Assembly: GCF_015477605.1 (NCBI RefSeq)
Contig: NZ_JADLQX010000006.1
Span: 186,001 to 250,000, forward strand
DNA: 64,000 nt
Direction of reading: 5' to 3'
Source of the DNA: Nocardia amamiensis
GTDB lineage: Bacteria > Actinomycetota > Actinomycetes > Mycobacteriales > Mycobacteriaceae
Of the stretch, positions 62,117 to 64,000 are shown piece by piece (the first letter of the stretch is position 1; each line of letters opens with the position of its first letter). The translations under genes and the position numbers were made by a program. A model generated the notes under the pieces. It saw only the letters and a program-made list of their open reading frames with translations, made no database searches and was not told the DNA's origin.

Positions 62117-62902
62117 TCATCGTGGTTGTCCGAGCGGGCCGGGGTATCCGTTCTCGCGCGCGTAGGCGATCAGTTGCGCGTCGTAGTTGCCCAGGCTGTC
62201 CAGCAGCCAGGTGTGTCCAGTGTCCTTGACCACCACGATCGGTCCTCGGTTGCCCGGCGGCAGCGTGGGCACCGCGCCGTCGGTGTACCAGGACGTGGTC
62301 GACCACGGAAAGATGAACGCCCAGCCGATGTCGCAGACTCGCTCCGGCGGTCCGAGCTGCAGAGGATCGGCCGGAGTGCTGTGCCGTGCGCTGTGCGCGG
62401 CGAGCAGGTGCCGCGCGCTGTTGCGGGCCACCCGCACGTCCAGCGGGCCTGCCGCGGTGTCCGGGAACGGCAGATTCGCCTGCGGCTCGCTCAGCAGCCG
62501 TCGGCCCGCCATCGGCGTCACCGGGCACGGCCTGCTCTGCAGGCGGAGGAAGACGGTGTGGGCGGTGTCGGAGTACCGCAGCCCGACGATCGCGTCCTCG
62601 GTGCGACCCACCAGGTGCGTGCCGCGGCTGCGCATCCATTCGGGCTCGTCGGGGCGGATGCCGAGGGTGGCGAAGGCGGCGTGCGCGCCGGGCATCAGAT
62701 GGGGATCGGACCATTGCCGCGCGATGAACTCCACGAAGATGTGCTGCCCGGTCGCGTCGGCGGCGCGCCAGGCCCGCAGGGTGGTCGCGGGCGGGGGCAG
62801 GCCGCCGGTCAGCACCGGCCACCAGTCCGACAGCAGCACCGCCACCCACGATTCGAAGTCGGCGGCTCTGGCCAGCGAGATATCGATGTGCGGATCGGTC
62901 AT
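62117..62902 (-). CDS. Hypothetical protein, possibly with YrhB/Imm35-like C-terminus
   Basis: A 261-residue soluble protein. The N-terminal 170 residues are unassigned. The C-terminal part (VCDIGWAFIFPWSTTSWYTD, then GPIVVVKDTGHTWLLDSLGN and QLIAYARENG) recalls the YrhB/immunity-35 fold found in toxin-immunity loci, but the match is by eye and weak. An ATG at 62902 is used. It is probably transcribed with the Sel1-like gene, 46 bases downstream. Confidence 0.6.
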   Translation of the reverse strand: MTDPHIDISLARAADFESWVAVLLSDWWPVLTGGLPPPATTLRAWRAADATGQHIFVEFIARQWSDPHLMPGAHAAFATLGIRPDEPEWMRSRGTHLVGRTEDAIVGLRYSDTAHTVFLRLQSRPCPVTPMAGRRLLSEPQANLPFPDTAAGPLDVRVARNSARHLLAAHSARHSTPADPLQLGPPERVCDIGWAFIFPWSTTSWYTDGAVPTLPPGNRGPIVVVKDTGHTWLLDSLGNYDAQLIAYARENGYPGPLGQPR

Positions 62903-63063
62903 CCTGTCCCCCAGCGGGTCCCGCCCGGTCGGAGTATGCGCCTCGGAGGGGTTCTCCGATGTGATTTCACACACATAAAGCATGACGCGCGTCCGGACAA
63001 AATGTGCCCCTATCTGGCGTTTTGCCGGTTCGGGCGCGCATCTTCGTGAGGGGCGAGATCCAT

Positions 63064-63231
63064 TTGCCCGTTCGCGGCCCGGCTCGCGCCCCGAGCGGTC
63101 GCGATGTCTGCGATGCAGTCGCCAGCGAGAGCTGGTGACCGGCGAACTCCGAAGGACCTGGGCGCTGCCGAGACTCTCCGGCTGCCACAAGAGGGCCGCG
63201 AACACGCAGTGCCGCAGGCACTGCAAATTGA
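63064..63231 (-). repeat. Dispersed structured repeat, copy B
   Basis: This is copy A (31819-31936) in reverse orientation. The block at 63195-63231 matches copy A at 35 of 37 bases; the hairpin is GCAGTGCC-GCA-GGCACTGC on the plus strand. The block at 63064-63088 is identical over 25 bases. The interior is longer and diverged but keeps GCGACTGCRTCGC. It ends about 30 bases upstream of the hemB start. The 62903-63259 gap holds no other feature. Confidence 0.8.
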
Positions 63232-63259
63232 ACACAGACACAGGCGTATCGTGCGATTC

Positions 63260-64000
63260 ATGACCGGAATGGACCGCCCGCGGCGGTTGCGCCGTACCCC
63301 GGCTTTGCGTCGTCTCGTGGCCGAAACAACACTGGAACCACGGCAATTGGTGCTACCGATGTTCGTCGCCGACGGTCTGGAGGAACCGCGCGCGATCGGC
63401 TCGATGCCGGGAGTGGTGCAGCATTCACTGGACTCGCTGCGAAAGGCCGCCGTCGAGGCGGTCACGGCGGGCGTCGGCGGGATCATGCTGTTCGGCGTGC
63501 CCCGCCCGGAGGACAAGGACGCCGTCGGCAGCCAGGCCAGCGATCCGCACGGCATCCTCAACCGCGGCCTGCGCGCCCTCGCCGACGAGGTGGGCGATTC
63601 GACCGTGGTCATGGCGGACACCTGTCTGGACGAGTTCACCGACCACGGCCACTGCGGCGTGCTCGCCGCCGACGGAGCGGTCGACAACGACGCCACGCTC
63701 GACCGCTATGTCGAGATGGCGCTGGCGCAGACCGAGGCGGGCGCGGACCTGCTCGGCACCAGCGGCATGATGGACGGCCAGGTCGACGCGATCCGGCACG
63801 GACTGGACGCGGCCGGGCACATCGACACCGGCATCCTCGCCTACGCCGCGAAGTACGCCTCGGCGTTCTACGGCCCGTTCCGTGAGGCCGTGGGTTCCTC
63901 GCTGCAAGGCGACCGGCGCACCTACCAGCAGGACCCGGCCAATCGCCGCGAGGCCATCCGCGAATTGGAACTGGACCTCGCCGAGGGCGCGGACATCGTC
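63260..64000 (+). CDS. hemB: Delta-aminolevulinic acid dehydratase (partial)
   Basis: The first 247 residues of porphobilinogen synthase, running off the right edge. It has [38 protein letters not shown], the metal/active-site segment [16 protein letters not shown] and the Lys region [17 protein letters not shown]. The metal segment mixes Cys and Asp, so its metal class is unclear. TATCGT (63247-63252) lies 7 bases before the ATG, implying its own leaderless promoter apart from the rex-hemACD operon. Confidence 0.96.
   Translation, partial: MTGMDRPRRLRRTPALRRLVAETTLEPRQLVLPMFVADGLEEPRAIGSMPGVVQHSLDSLRKAAVEAVTAGVGGIMLFGVPRPEDKDAVGSQASDPHGILNRGLRALADEVGDSTVVMADTCLDEFTDHGHCGVLAADGAVDNDATLDRYVEMALAQTEAGADLLGTSGMMDGQVDAIRHGLDAAGHIDTGILAYAAKYASAFYGPFREAVGSSLQGDRRTYQQDPANRREAIRELELDLAEGADIV

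Overview
The window is very GC-rich actinobacterial DNA, most likely from a Nocardia or a close mycolate-forming relative (Mycobacteriales). The evidence is gene content and order: mycothiol synthesis (mshA), heparin-binding haemagglutinin (hbhA), senX3-regX3, type VII secretion accessory genes, F420-type enzymes, frequent GTG starts, and several promoters of the form TANNNT followed 5-8 bases later by the start codon. No rRNA, tRNA, CRISPR array, insertion sequence or phage gene was seen.

Left part, about 1-15 kb, is accessory. It holds an AdhC-type alcohol dehydrogenase, a membrane-anchored trypsin-like/PDZ protease, a coupled VKOR-DsbA pair for disulfide formation outside the membrane, and a TetR regulator divergent from a carboxylesterase with two matching palindromic operators. 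It continues with an anti-sigma factor beside a decapitated sigma gene, an SDR, an LLM-family oxidoreductase, PPK2, and an orphan WXG/PPE/EspG cluster divergent from a GntR/HutC regulator. Two TetR relics (about 4.0 and 14.2 kb) show gene decay here.

Central part, about 15-54 kb, follows the order known from Mycobacterium tuberculosis Rv0472c to Rv0505c, with local insertions. It runs TetR, DUF445, XRE, hbhA, DUF2516, deoC, DUF2993, DUF2505, murB, L,D-transpeptidase lipoprotein, SDR, mshA, YbjN, gpmA, senX3-regX3, Rv0495c-like, ppx, a Rv0497-like membrane protein, a TIM-barrel protein, a thioesterase-fold protein, proC, an excisionase-like HTH protein, the tiny ribosomal protein bS22, an epimerase, an acyltransferase and serB1. 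These serve the cell wall, redox buffering, phosphate sensing, polyphosphate and proline metabolism.

Right part, about 55-64 kb, is a haem operon: glutaredoxin-like gene, rex, hemA, hemC, the uroporphyrinogen methyltransferase/synthase fusion, and hemB running off the end. Rex sits at the head behind a near-perfect Rex operator, so NADH/NAD+ state probably sets tetrapyrrole flux. Two 22-23 codon mini-ORFs link rex to hemA and hemC to hemD with ATGA overlaps at both ends. Three reverse-strand genes separate hemD from hemB.

The most unusual items are these paired mini-ORF linkers; a structured repeat at two intergenic sites whose hairpin differs only by a compensatory base-pair change; a four-copy 68-bp tandem array before the DUF2516 gene; and several operators placed on or next to promoters.
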